Origin: Trichopria drosophilae
Taxonomy: Eukaryota > Arthropoda > Insecta > Hymenoptera > Diapriidae
Assembly: GCA_030407085.1 (NCBI GenBank)
Contig: CM059584.1
Coordinates: 144,264,001-144,328,000, forward strand
Length of the DNA: 64,000 bases
Direction of reading: 5' to 3'
The translations under genes were made by a program, and so were the position numbers. Under the pieces are notes generated by a model that ran no database searches, was not told where the DNA came from, and saw only the letters and a program-made list of their open reading frames with translations. Positions 47,675 to 60,057 of this stretch are shown here, piece by piece (within the stretch, counting starts at the first letter, position 1; every line of letters begins with the position of its first letter).

Positions 47675-47787
47675 CTGGCGAAAAGTCGGCCTGTCTAGCA
47701 TCTGGTCCTCAATTACGATCTTCCTTACTCGGGAAGGCTTCCGAGCGTGACGTTGACGGATTAAAATTCATGGCGATAATAATAGGC
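47675..47787 (-). CDS. Candidate first exon on the minus strand (end supported, start not)
   Basis: A consensus donor CAG/GTGAGTGA is present on the minus strand, with the last exon base at 47675. Upstream in the same exon an ATG at 47701 opens MLDRPTFRQ up to the donor; the preceding MNFNPSTSRSEAFPSKEDRN frame (47771 to a stop at 47709) would be an upstream frame. The exon start is not defined, and the listed right edge is arbitrary. It may be untranslated. No downstream exon was recognised to the left. Confidence 0.25.
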
Positions 47788-48110
47788 CTGCAGCCAAGAA
47801 TACGGAACAAACCGCGCTTCCTATGCCTGTATATGTTTATGTGGGTCCGTGTGGGTCTCTGTGTGGGTCTGGATGTGTGTACGGGTGATTCCACGCGATC
47901 GGAGGCCGTGACACTGCCGGTGTGTTTGACCTCGTGGTCTTAGGGTCTCTCATCTTCGGTCGTACCCGCTACTAGACGGACAAACATCAAACCAGGAACT
48001 GCGATACGTTCGCTAAACCGAGCTTTTCACCCCCCGTACATCCCCCAAACCGCACCAAGCCACGGAAACGCATGCGTAGCTTTTAAGCGCGAAGGTGCTT
48101 TTCGTCCACC

Positions 48111-48138
48111 GCCCCCTGCCCCCCCTGCCTCCGCCCCC
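48111..48138 (-). other. G-quadruplex-forming motif in CpG-rich block
   Basis: The plus strand has C runs of 5, 7, 2 and 5 in 28 bases. The minus strand therefore has G runs that can supply four tracts of three or more with short loops (the 7-run can give two). This is the standard G-quadruplex pattern and is common in promoters. It stands out against the AT-rich surroundings. Confidence 0.5.
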
Positions 48139-49125
48139 GCGATTCATGGCGCTCGTCCACGCAGGTGCTCTCCCCGATCCTGCCCTGAGCCGGCAAAATT
48201 TATATCTTCATTTATTTTCATGCATTATACAATTTATACGAATGAGCAGGCATTTTCGAGAACGACTATAGAAACGGGTGTATTCATTTTTTCGCCTCCT
48301 CTCTCACTCTCGCAATTTTTTTGCGCTTTATTTTAATCACGTACGAGAGCCGGAAAGCCAGATGAAACAATGAAGCACATTGTTCGTCGTTAAAAAAAAA
48401 GCCCATATGCGTTTTCGAAAGCGAGCAATGTGGTTTTATTGGAAATAAAAATGACGCATTGCAAATAAAAAGCAGTTAATTATATATACGCATGTATATA
48501 CGAGTGATATAGGATTTTGACTCTGTTGCGTGCGAACGATTCGAGCGAATGTTTGCGAAATCGTCCGTACGAATGCCTATATTTGCTAACGTATACCTGC
48601 GGAAAATCTGCTCGTAATCCTGGCAGCGCAATTTTCGGAGATTGAATCGTAGAATTCGGTACGTAAATGTTTCAGCCACCGGTTTTTCCTAGAGGAAAAA
48701 AGGTCGGAGGTTATGGTCCTGAAAACCTTTCCATCGAGTGGGAAAACCCTCGCCTGGCGGGAATTCGGTCGTCGAATCTCCCGTGGGTCTCTGCGCCTGC
48801 GCCAGGGACGTCTAAAACAGGGGTCACCGGGGGTATAGGGATAAGTCAGTCAAGCCGTAGCGCGCGCTCTGTAAACTACCCTTACGCGAACTCACGTCTC
48901 TCCCGCTTGTGCGCGCTTTTGTGTTCCGTGCCGACAAGGTTCTTCGTCCTTAAATGCCGGAAATGAAGAGTTGCGACGAGGAAAAATACCGGAAGAAGTG
49001 GGAATCCAGGAGATGAAGGATTAATTCGGATAGGGAAAAGCTTAGACTTTAGTATGCGACGGAGGTTCTGGTCCTGGTTTCGTCTCGTCGACAGGATCCT
49101 CAAGAATGGACCAGTGTAGGACGAC

Positions 49126-49146
49126 CTGACTGACTGACTGACTGAC
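49126..49146. repeat. (CTGA)n microsatellite
   Basis: Five tandem CTGA units form a pure tetranucleotide run inside the CpG-rich block. Confidence 0.85.
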
Positions 49147-49755
49147 AAGAACGGAAAATGGAAAGAGCGATTAGGATGCATGAGGAAAATTCGGTGGTAA
49201 CGTCCGAAACGACGTAACGTGGGAAGAGGCAAAAAGCAGCTCCCGGCACTTGGCGGGTCTCAGCCGAGAATCCTCCGCATGCGAAGGCCCCGGCCTTACA
49301 CGAAAATATGGGATGGTCATGGAATCACAGGAAGAAAGAGACGAGCTAACTTTCGAGAGCTCGAGTCCTCGGCAAGCTCCGGGCGCCGGCGCAGATAGAA
49401 AATGTGCCCATCTTCCTCGAAAATTTACATTCGGCAAGTTTCAAATGGGCCACAGGAAAGGAGTTTCGGTTCAAATAAGTCGCGACATTGAATAACGTCG
49501 TCGATCCAAAACCCCGAGTGCAATTACACGCAATAATTCCGGTCGGCGAACTTGTGATATCCGATATCAGTGCGTTTCGAGACGACCCACTGTCATCTTC
49601 CCGATCTCGTCGCGAATCAACCATCCCCCTCCCTGTCAAGAAAAATATTTTTTTACCACTTTAGTACGATAAGTTTGAGATTCGCGAACGCTGAATGAAC
49701 GTTGCAATATTTCACCTATGACATTTCTCCATCAATGTGTCTTCTTTTTCACCAG

Positions 49756-49945
49756 CTGTCAGATAATCGTGTGGTATGTTATTGACGAAGGCGATCTGTT
49801 CCTTTGTAGGTGGTAATCGACGTCCGTGGTATTGAGAGTGCAGTGGCGGGTGACCCGGAAAAGGCGGGAAAGAGGGTTGTCAATATGACTCCTATCTTCC
49901 TCGCACTAGTATTGGTGGCGTTCAACCCGATATTGGCCCAGGATG
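49756..49945 (+). CDS. Putative 5' UTR plus signal-peptide coding exon (partial gene)
   Basis: An acceptor CTTCTTTTTCACCAG ends at 49755 (an alternative ends at 49809). ATG at 49885 opens MTPIFLALVLVAFNPILAQD, a near-ideal signal peptide with a hydrophobic core and likely cleavage after LAQ or just before. A consensus donor G/GTGAGTAA follows the next base (GT at 49946-49947), leaving phase 1 after 61 coding bases. The layout of a spliced leader exon, signal peptide and long intron is typical of secreted or cell-surface proteins such as receptors. The product cannot be named from 20 residues. No downstream exon was found in the remaining 14 kb, so the next intron is probably very long. Confidence 0.55.
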
Positions 49946-52900
49946 GTGAGTAATTGATCAACAGAAATATTAGTGTTTAAAAAGACAGGAACTGGTATTG
50001 GTGCGCGATGTGACAAGTGGATCTTTGGTGAACTGGTTGAGTAAAAAGACAATTTGCCTAAGATGAACGCGAGACAACCGACCAAGCCGTGATGTAATTG
50101 GTTGAAAATTTCCGAAAACAATGAAATTAATCGGGACAAGCGTGGTTATTGCTCGGTATTAATCGGCGATCGTTCGTCAATAAGGGGAAAAGCCATCGAA
50201 AGATTGGCATCGTTACGGCTCCATCGTGGGAGGGAAGCCGTGTGTCGTGTGCCAGCAGCCACGGCGGCTTTTGTTCGCGCTGTAAAAGCTGGGATAACGC
50301 GAACGGCATGCTAATGGAACGGGCAAATGTGTAAGCTAACGCGGCGTGAATGACGATATATCGAGCGAGCTGCGCACGTCAGTGCTTAAAAGGCACGGGC
50401 AACGAGATACGAGCAATAACGACGTACTTTAAGCTCCCACAAACCATAACGCCTCTGCGCGACATACGTCGAAGCCCCCGTACGCGTATAACACATGCAC
50501 GTATACGATGATGCACATGTGCACGTCGATATAATGTTTGCATATCGGAGAAGTGCAGCCGGGAAACTTAATTTAACCGCCTCGATCAACGTGTCGTTGC
50601 TTAAGTTCGATGCATCACGGCGCGTATCCGGAAGAGCCCGTAAAGTCGGACCTTGATGGGGCCTTGTAAACCCGGGGCGAAAATTTCATCACGCGTGTCG
50701 GTATCTCGGTTTCATCTCAGGCGATAGCTCGCGAAATGAACTCGGGATAAATCCCGCAGACAATGAACTTTGATACGGCAATAATGCCGGGAACAATGGA
50801 TGATGACGATGACTTAGTACAGACCGACGGACGTCACGTCGAAAGACCAGCATGGCAATTAGCCGGTTAAGCTCGCGTGCGACTCGACGCACGACATTGC
50901 GTTTTTATTTTAAATAAAAGTACGAGGAATGCTGCCCGCAGTGTTATTCGAAGCTCAGCATGCGGCTTCATATTCTACCACCAGTTTTTATGTGTTTGTT
51001 ACGAATATGTCATTCATTTCAGGATTTCATTTATGATGCAAGTGATTTTGGAAGTTTTGGGGGAACAGAAGGTTCCCGGTGATCATGGTGTCATTTTGAT
51101 TCATTTTAGGTAGTGAGTTTACTAGTTGAAGTACTACGAGGTCGAAACTAGTTTTAAGTATTGTCGTACTCGATTTGAAAGTATTTTAGTTTGGGTAGTT
51201 ATCTTAAAATGATTTCCTCTTTCAAACGTGATGAAAATGTTGGACGCTGTCAAGTAATGACATGTAAGCATTGAAACTGCGACAAAAATTATTTTTTCAG
51301 GACCAAAGTTCGACGACTCTAATACTCAAAATAAATAATTTTCATCAGTGTTTATAATATATCAAATTGTTTTTCTTTGTTTAAATTTTTCATTGTAAAA
51401 TTGTTGCGTTAGTCCGAAAATTTTTATTTAATTAGTATTCATTGTTTCTACCGATGAGAGTTAAGACGACTTATTTCTTAGTAATCATAATTTAAGAACA
51501 AGATTATTTTTGGAACCTTTCACTGGTCCAACTTCTGATTTCAGTTTTAATATAAAATTTATCATATTTTTTTTTCTTTAAATCTAGTGGAGCAAGACCA
51601 TACCTTTGATAAAAAGTGAACAAACAACTCTTTTAAAAGTTGACTTTCATTCTAACAAGCAATTATCATTGAAGAGTATCTAGCGAGTAAATATGTGTAT
51701 GGTTTATAAAAAGTGAGGTTAGATTTCCGTTACCTCTTTTCCTATGTTTTAATTTAAATAATGATAGTGTCTAATGTTATTCTTACAGTACTTCAGATAT
51801 TCCATGAAGTGGTATCTGTGTAACACCGAATTAATCAGCTTAGTTATTTTTATTTTTAGTAAGGAAATCGATTCAGTACCCCGATTACAAGAGATCATGA
51901 GTTAGTTAACTTATTACGGAGAATTGTCACGAATTATCTACAAAAAGTAATATTTCTTGTTGGGGAGAGTAACGAGTAACAATTCGACAGAATATAATTT
52001 TTATAAATAGTCGCAAATTTTGTGGATATCTTTTACAATAATTATATGAACACATAAAGAAAAATATTTCTATTCGAATTAGAAAATGTTGAAATTTGAT
52101 GTGGTGATGAAGGAAAACTTTTTGAATTAATGCACTCGCAACGTTATTTTGATTTTAACTTTCCTTTTTGATGACCGGTTTAATGAAAATGTTTTATAAT
52201 ATTTCTATCATGTGTAATAGTAATTCATAAAAATTGACATTATTTCATATTTCGTTCATTTTGTTAACAACATTAGTGTATAATGTGCTATTTTCTTAGC
52301 AATATAAAGTTAAAATGGTATTACAGCGATCTTTCACTTTTGTGGAGATAGCACCTATTCTAGATGTAGTCAAACTAAAAAAATGGTATCGTATAATTTT
52401 CTTATACACCTAAAAAATCTAATGTCATTGCCCAAAAAAGGGATTTTAGATGTAAAAAATCATTCATAACTCTAATTGTTATTTGACTTACCGCTTTTTC
52501 TATTTAAAAGCTGAAAATCATGATTGACCATACCTCATTTTAATGAAATAACTATTAACCAGACTACAGTGAAAGTATTAGGGATTTTTCGTTTTTGGTT
52601 TTAATTTTATGAAAGTTGACGACTATTTTTCGACATTATTTCATCTTGGAGATGTTCTTTCTTTAAGTTTTGAAAGTACGTACCTCATCGCATTCACTTT
52701 TGTTAAACAAAAACGAATTAAAATTCGACAGTTTTGTGAGTTTTGTGACAAAATGTTAGGAATTTTTGTCTAAAAAAGTGTCGTAAATTTCAGCCTTTGT
52801 CATTGTATTTACAAAAATTGCTAGCACGGTGTTTTTGCTCTACCTTTAAAAAAGAAGGTCTTTCCTGATATGCTCTACCGTTTGAGCGTTAGTGTGTTAA

Positions 52901-55620
52901 TACCAAATTAACTTGTTTAAAAATGAAATATAGGAACATTGAAATTAGTTTTGTTTTATTTTGGGTATAAGCGGCAACGTTTATAATTTCAAAATAGTAA
53001 GACTGTTACAATGCCGAATTTAAATATGCCACCTCTAAAAATCGATGTCATGAAACAGAATTCGCGAGTGCCGAATATTCATCGTAATTCAAGAAATGAA
53101 TTCCCTACACGTTTTTGGGCTGTAAAAAATGACATTTTTATGTACTGCTTATATTTTTGCCGATCTTATATGTATGTATCAGTACAGTATTTATAGCAGA
53201 ACTAAGAATAAAGTTTTTCCGATTTTCAAATTCTGAATTTTGAAGTAAAAAAGACTAAAAAAGTGGTAACGAAAGTTTATAGCGTCTAAGGATTTCTTTT
53301 ATAAGAAGAGTAATATTCATGCTGTAACTTCCCCCCAAGTAGAAAGTTTTACGATATCGCACGTCTTTTTTTAAAGACATTGTAATTAGAAAAAATAACA
53401 TCCAATGTACATTATATGACTTTGACTTACCCTTGAACTAACACCAACTGTCTATTTTCACGATCACCTCTGAATTACGCAGGGAAATTGTGTGTAATGG
53501 TACTGTGTATGATATTTATTTTTTAATCGATACTGAAATAATCGTCGTTATATGCAATCATTTTTTAAATATATTATGTGGAATTCGATTCCAAATTTAA
53601 GTATAATTATTTTCAAACGAGATGATAATATTTTGAAAAAAAATTAAACAGACAGTAATTATTAAAGAAAAAACACTAAGATAGAACCTCAATTTTCAAA
53701 TTGGCAATGAATTCCGAAGTTAATCTATCGAGAATCAATTGCACTTGATTTATTAAAAGCATTTACAGTAAAATTTATAATGCAACTGAATTTACAAGTT
53801 TAAACCTTTGAAACCAATAAGTTCTTTTAAAACACAAAAGTTTATAATAAAATTCCATTAGTTCATCAAGTCAGAAGAAAATAGTAAAATAATAAATTGA
53901 ATTCGTAGGATATTTCAATAAAATTATTACATTCACCTATCATTTTTATTTGTCGATATTTTGTGGCAATGACAAAGAGAACGTTCAACTTTTGTTAACC
54001 TCTTGATATTACATTCAGAAAATATTATTAATTTATTTCTACAAAATTAAGATGAAAACTAGCTAATATTTCCCTTATTAATTACTAATTATAAGTACAT
54101 ATTTTAAATAATTTTAGTTAGCAATTCTCTCTTCAGTAATTCAAATTTAGAGAGTACATATGGCTTCGTATATATGCTCGCTCCGCAAGATTCTATCAAA
54201 GTTTGCACGCTTACGGGGAATAACATGTACGTATGTAACGCTCTACATTGCGAGTTTTAAATAAGAAAACAAAAAAAAAATAGCGTTTAATAATCTCTAG
54301 GTAATATATTTCTTTTTAAACAATATAATCAATACAAATCAGGACCGAGACAAATTCTTGTGCTTAAAAGTGTATTAAATGTTCGTTAGACTTTACAGTT
54401 TTGTTTTGAATTATATTCAAAAGTGTAGTTGGCTGATTCTTAAAAAAAATCGAAATTGATATCCTTAATCATTTTTACGAACCAGGATCGTTAATTACGA
54501 AATATGTTTGTTAACAACTGAAATGATTTATTTCATTATGATTTTCATTATCCTTTTTTTTTAAGATTTGACATCGAATTTCTAAAGATTAATATACTTG
54601 ACAGCTGATTGCGTGGTTCTTCGAGAATGTAACTCATAACAATCTGATTAAATTGATGAGTTTTTTATCGTGAAATCGGGGCTCTTATTATAGTGGTAGT
54701 GATTAAAACTATGTATGATATTTAGACTTGATTTTTAGTCGATTGTTCTCATCATTAATGAAAAAACAGAAAAACATATGTAGAATGCAGGTTCTGTGGG
54801 AAATGAATGCATAAAAACGAGTTGTAATTCGTCATAATTTCCATACAATCGTTACACGATTATTTGTACAATACTTGAATCTGTACTATTTATTCAAAGT
54901 TTTTGTAACTATCACGAATAATCAAAATTAACATAGTAATGTACAATTTTTGAATTTCAGAACTTCGAGATATCTTTTTGTCAGACTATAAAAATATTGA
55001 TCGTAACGAGATCTATTTATTGATAAATCTAAAATAATCAATTTGTGCACAAACAAATTAACATATCTCAAAATACTATCGCAGAAAACTATTTAATAAA
55101 CTATTTCGTGATTTTCTAAATTAAATTGATTATTTTACAATAAACATATACGGCCGAAAGTTAGTTGAAGTTTTAAAAAAATTATCCAAAGTAACAAAAT
55201 TCTCAATTCTTCATTTTTCGGTCGGCTTATTTTAGCACATCTTAATTAAACATATTAATCAAACGAACTATTTCTCCTGATCAATGATATTCTAACGTGT
55301 TTGCCAGATATACGGTCGCATTTCGTCTTTTTTTAAAGTAAAAATACTTAATGATGCAATGTGAAAAATACACGTAAAAGGATCTTTAAAAAATAGTTTT
55401 TCAAAGTCGAGGATACCAGAACGTTGCAAAGATTTTTACGCAAGTTACTGTATTTAATTGTTCGTGTAAGATAAACGTTTCCAATATCCTCAACGAAATT
55501 AGGAATTAATATAAGAAAATATTTTTTCACGTATGTATACATTTTGTAATATTATGATATGATATCTTAAAAGAGTATCGTGACAGAGCAATCATGTGTC
55601 GGGATAAATATGTTGGAAAC
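49946..55620. other. Putative long intron: CpG-rich start, then AT-rich DNA
   Basis: The first kilobase after the putative donor stays CpG-rich (to about 50960) and has only overlapping short frames. From 51000 on it is AT-rich without a gene, RNA or clear element end. Acceptor-like TTTTTTCAG occurs at 51292-51300 but no good frame follows. Confidence 0.35.
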
Positions 55621-55629
55621 TTTTATTCT

Positions 55630-55790
55630 GTATCCGAAGGGGCTTAAGCGGGTGTCGACGAACTAACCCAGCTAGATCCTAGCAAATCGTGTTAATTCTA
55701 TCTGGGAGACCGGACATACCCTCGTGGAAATTGTGACGAGTCGCCCCAACGTCTGGGATGGGTATAGGGAGAAATCGTGGCTTGAATAGG
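55630..55790 (+). ncRNA. Isolated GC-rich patch with a three-way-junction fold
   Basis: A roughly 150-bp patch stands out from AT-rich DNA on both sides. It can fold as a closing stem ATACC (55716-55720) with GGTAT (55761-55765), holding hairpin CTCGT (55721-55725) with ACGAG (55736-55740) and hairpin CCCA (55745-55748) with TGGG (55754-55757). A further small hairpin GCTAG/CTAGC lies near 55670. It may be a structured RNA, a SINE body or a fragment of a retrotransposon 3' end. One frame across it stays open for only about 23 codons. No family is recognised. Confidence 0.25.
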
Positions 55791-57339
55791 AAAAATTCTG
55801 GAGAATAGGATCTATGATCTTCTATAAATATATGTTTCTTAAAATGATGAAATGATCCGAGATTTTTAATAAGCCAAAAATTATTTTTATATTTTCATTC
55901 ATACAAACTTCTTCTATAAATAATGTATTTTCATGTTTTTTAGTTTTTTTTTTAGTTCTTTCGATTCAACTGCATTTTATATTAGAAATTTGTGTTTTAC
56001 CAACTGCCATAAAACATGGTACATTTTTTTTAACATAATCGAAATACACTTGGTTCAGTAAAAAAAAAATTCGTTGAAATAAAGCATTATTTGATTTCAA
56101 TATTGTTTCAAAAATATTTAAAAAATATTTTTTAGACAAATGTTTAAATACATCGATTGCAATTTAGATGACGAAAAGGAGCGGTTAATATAAGAAGATG
56201 CAGAGTAAAGATGACAGATATTCTGTGGTTGAGAAATATTTAATTGAAATCAATCAAGTAAATACAATAACAATATATAAAAAGAAAAATCAATCCAAGA
56301 TTGATATAACTATTATTTTGGTATTATATGCCCTTAAAAATACATGGGTTAACGGTTGTCCTGATGTGGTTAATTTTTAAGCATCATTACAGTAATTGTA
56401 TACTTTTCAGTGATTGGACTCTACTAATAAATAATTTTTATTTTGTTTAAATGATTTATAAAATAATTGTGGTTTAAATAGAATTTGAGATGTAGTTCAA
56501 GGTTAATTAATTAAAACATATGTTTACAATTTTGAGGTTAGGATGTCTTAACATTATGACATAATACAGCAACTCTCTACGCACATTATGTTTTTGTACA
56601 CGCAGAAAACTGTTGTAAAATGTTAAGATTTACTACTACTTTCCGGTTCTGGAAACTTCAAAGTGCATATCTGCAAAAAACATAAAGAAATAATGCCTTA
56701 ATGTAGAAAGTATTTGACATATGGTAGACTATTATTATGAAAAACATTAAGATTTATTAAAAAAGATCTAATAAAATAGGAACGTTTAAAAAAACGATTT
56801 TGAAATTTCGTTTAAAAAAGAGTTCTTGGCTAAAATACATTTTTTTAAATAAAAATAAGGTAGTTTATTGTGTATAAAACATTTTACTAGTAACATTCAC
56901 GAAATTTTATGTTGATTCGATGGTTACATTTTGAATAAGAAAGGCTTCAAAACTGTTTTGAGAAAAACGTGCTTAAAAATAAGTATTAAAATTTAAAAAT
57001 CGAATGTCAATGTAATTAATAACGTTCATGTTTTACTATGAAGTAATTATATGATTTAGATATACTGCCGTTCTATTAAAGTAAGCTAGAGATGTTAACA
57101 AATATTTTTTTATATTTGATTTAAGGTTTTACGGACTGTCAGAAACTTATCCACATGAGTTATTTGATGATAAGTATTCTCGACGCATCGAATCTCTCGA
57201 GATGTTCCATTGGTTCTCAGTTTCTTTTTTAAAAATAAAATAATTAAACAAAATAACAAATTGTAACAAAATATGTGGATCATTCGGCATTCTAAAAATT
57301 GAATATACTTTTTACAACAAATTTAAAAATAATTCAGAA
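55791..57339. other. AT-rich spacer
   Basis: AT-rich sequence without genes. A fragment of the GGTTAGGAT repeat family (main copies at 33.7-34.4 kb) is present at about 56525-56560. Confidence 0.35.
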
Positions 57340-58410
57340 TCGTGGAGGGTTTCCGATTTCAGAAGTAATGCGATGAAACAATGTAAAAATAATCCTTGTT
57401 AAAAATGTAGGTTTTGTTCGTTTTAATGTAATTTTCTGGATATTCTTGTTAACTTTGTGTTATAAACATAGAGGCCTAAAAAAAGCTAACCTCTTTCCAC
57501 CAGGGATTAGCTACATCTTTCTATCGTTGTCCATCGTAAAGCAATATTTAAACCTTTGTATCCAGTTTCAACATTTTATCTTTTAGTGCAACTAGCCTAG
57601 AAAAATTATTTACATACCACTTTCGAAAGCATGAAGCCACCTTTTTTAGATGCAGGCGTTCAAATTGATCCATAAAACGATATAAGACAGTCCTCCTTTC
57701 ATAAAGATCACCAAATTTTTCACAACTTTTTTGTAAATCTTCCATTTTAAAGTTGAAAATTTCTTGCTAAAATTTTGTAGTCATGATAGAAGGTCACATG
57801 GATATATTCTCTAACAAACCTCTTTGTGTATTTACGGAATTTCAATATGGCGGTTGTAAGATGGCGGCTTAAATAAAAGAATAAGATAATTTTCCAATTT
57901 TTTAATTCTAGTCTTATTAAGTTCTAGTATTTTCTTTAATATCAGTTTAAATACATACATTCTAAACCTAATATGTGTGGAAATCTTAAAAACAGATTTA
58001 TACATATAAAAAAAATATCATTCAAGCAAAGCTTTGACTTGAATAGTAAGTATATAATATAAGAATTCTCCTTTGCCAAATTATACGTGATAACAATATA
58101 TTTTTATAAATTCTGAGGATATTCGATACATTTACGTATTTAAAGTACTGAAGTCTTCAGAAAGATTTGTTCAGATTAGATTGACAAACGTAAAAATTAT
58201 CAGTTTTATTAACTTAGACCTCCATCTTGAAGGGGCCATATTGGATTTTCATAATCACGCATTTGATTTGTATTACGATATTTCAGCAAAACATTTTCAA
58301 TTTCAAAATGTGAGATCATTAAAAATGTACTGTAATTTTTTTACATCGTTTCATAGGTTTATTTTAACAATGCCATCTGAAAGAGGAGGTTTCAAACCTT
58401 AAAAAATAAT
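57340..58410. repeat. Diverged inverted repeat, about 1.1 kb
   Basis: CAATATGGCGGTTGTAAGAT and following bases at 57845-57900 match the inverse of 58170-58245 (block CAATATGGCCCCTTCAAGAT on the minus strand, then a shared TAATAAAA...GATAATTTT). A second pair is GATGAAACAATGTAAAAA near 57371 against the inverse at about 58340-58357. Spacing differs between the pairs, so the arms have large indels. This is probably an old fold-back element. Confidence 0.35.
57548..57763 (-). CDS. Small protein-like frame, possible exon or relic
   Basis: A minus-strand frame of 65 codons from ATG 57745 reads MEDLQKSCEKFGDLYERRTV and on through FRKWYVNNFSRLVALKDKML to a stop. It can be extended six codons upstream to an acceptor-like TTTTAG ending at 57764 (QEIFNF before KMED). 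The composition, charged helix-like spacing and lack of AT-driven low complexity make it more protein-like than its neighbours. I do not recognise a family. It lies within the diverged inverted repeat at 57340-58410, so it may be the last exon of a decayed transposon gene. Confidence 0.25.
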   Translation of the reverse strand, partial: EIFNFKMEDLQKSCEKFGDLYERRTVLYRFMDQFERLHLKKVASCFRKWYVNNFSRLVALKDKMLKLDTKV

Positions 58411-60057
58411 ATATGAAGACTTTTTTCTGGGCCATTTGCATTAAAAGAGACAGCGTTGAAAGTCAATAGTTGAAAATCAGATTATTCTTGAAGTTCTAGG
58501 TGCACAAAAATATAAAAAACTCGATGTTTTAACATTACATTAATTGTCCCAGTTCAAACATTGGAGGCTAAGATGCCGAAAGGAATGTAATTGTTTTGTT
58601 TAAAGAAACGGCAGGGTTAAATGGCAACATTGCTTGGATCGTTATGCATTCATAATTACCGCTGTTTTAGGATGATTTTAGAGAAACCGCAATCGGGAAC
58701 GTTATTCGATAATCCGACGCACACAACTTGATAATCCGCCGAGCTTTACGCTGATTCTGCAATAAATGACGCACACCAGCTATTTCAGTCAATTAATTAT
58801 GATGCGACGAAATCCTAATTCGACTGAACGAAAAGCTCGATGGATTTACAAGCTCTGGTAGAAGAGTCCCCTTACGATTCAGCGTATATTTATATTTCAC
58901 CTTACGCTCTTAAAACCGTAAAATCCACGTTAACCCCAATTATCAGCTGGCGGTCGATTCCAATGCTCCATGATTTCTTTTTTAATATGCATGTATGTGT
59001 GGATGTGTGTGTGTGTGTGTGTGTGTGTATGCGTTTTATATATAATTCATTTGTCCGAATCGCGAAGATCTCCGACGAACCGAACGACGGGACGAACGGT
59101 CGGGAACGACACGCCGGTAATCCGTCATGACGTTTCTCGGCGTACATTTCGGAATCACACGTCAAATCCTTCCAGTTCGTATACTCGCTGCTGCCAAGTG
59201 CAAAGTAAACCTTAATAATACATTTCTCACTGTGACGCGTCTCCCCATTGTGTTTCCTCCCCCTTTAGTTGTCTTTTACCCAAGGTTCATATATTTTACC
59301 CAACCCAAAAATATCTACAGGGTATTTCAACTCACTGGAAAAATGTAATATCTTATAAGATAACTTTGGGTTTTGCGAAAAATTTGATGTACGTGATTCA
59401 GTTTTTTTAAAAATACGTTTATTTTAGTATAAATGACATATTTTAGTGTCATATACGTAAATTATTTTAATATAGTCCTGGTGTACATGACTGAAAGTAA
59501 AATTAGTATCAGCGATAGTTGGAGAAACAAGACGAGAGAAATATGTTTCGATACGATAATGAGAAACGAGACATTTCGACTGAAATCCTATTAACTTATT
59601 GTTACAACATTAGAACAATACATGGAACTTTTCTTGTGGTCGCTCTTAAAAATTCTGAGGTAAAAATTGAGTTTCAGCCAACATGAATTGTAATATAGCG
59701 TCAAATTTGAAGAAAATTGTCAGAAAATTTAGAACAGATTGGTCGTACGATTTTTTGTTGTGTTTTCAGAATATTATTACTATTTTATTAAAATTACAAA
59801 TAAAAATGGAAAAAATATTTTAATTAAATAAAAATGTACTCTTATACCGTTCTTTATTGTATATTTTCAACATCCAAATAGCCTCACAGTATACATTTCT
59901 TTTGCACTACTTCTGGTTGCTGTGACTCAGAAATTATGAGCTATAAAAGTCATATAAAAAATGCAAAAACTAGAAATTTCGATTTTCCCTTTGTGTCACT
60001 TTTTTCTTAAGAAAACTTTATTCTTTAAAACACATGCTATATAAAGTATTCATGGTT
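58411..60057. other. CpG-rich block with a GT microsatellite, then AT-rich DNA
   Basis: A moderate-GC block spans about 58610-59280, followed by AT-rich sequence. Frames crossing the microsatellite on both strands are by-products of the repeat. No gene, RNA or transposon end was identified apart from the (GT)n run. Confidence 0.35.
58992..59030. repeat. (GT)n microsatellite
   Basis: A GTGTGTG run of about ten uninterrupted dinucleotides is preceded by TATGTGTGGATG, an interrupted extension. Confidence 0.9.

Larger units (their letters stand above)
47126..49755. promoter_or_regulatory. CpG-rich, probably bidirectional promoter block
   Basis: From about 47500 to 50900 the DNA is the most GC- and CpG-rich of the window. 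It lies between a minus-strand exon end at 47675 and a plus-strand signal-peptide exon at 49756-49945, which together suggest a divergent promoter. Within it are a C-rich run at 48111-48138, NRF1-like motifs (TGCGCCTGCGCC near 48790; GGCGCCGGCGCAG near 49381) and a (CTGA)n run at 49126-49146. Many overlapping frames exist (for example 48667-48966 plus and 48882-49232 minus); none shows a domain, as expected of GC-rich non-coding DNA. Confidence 0.45.
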
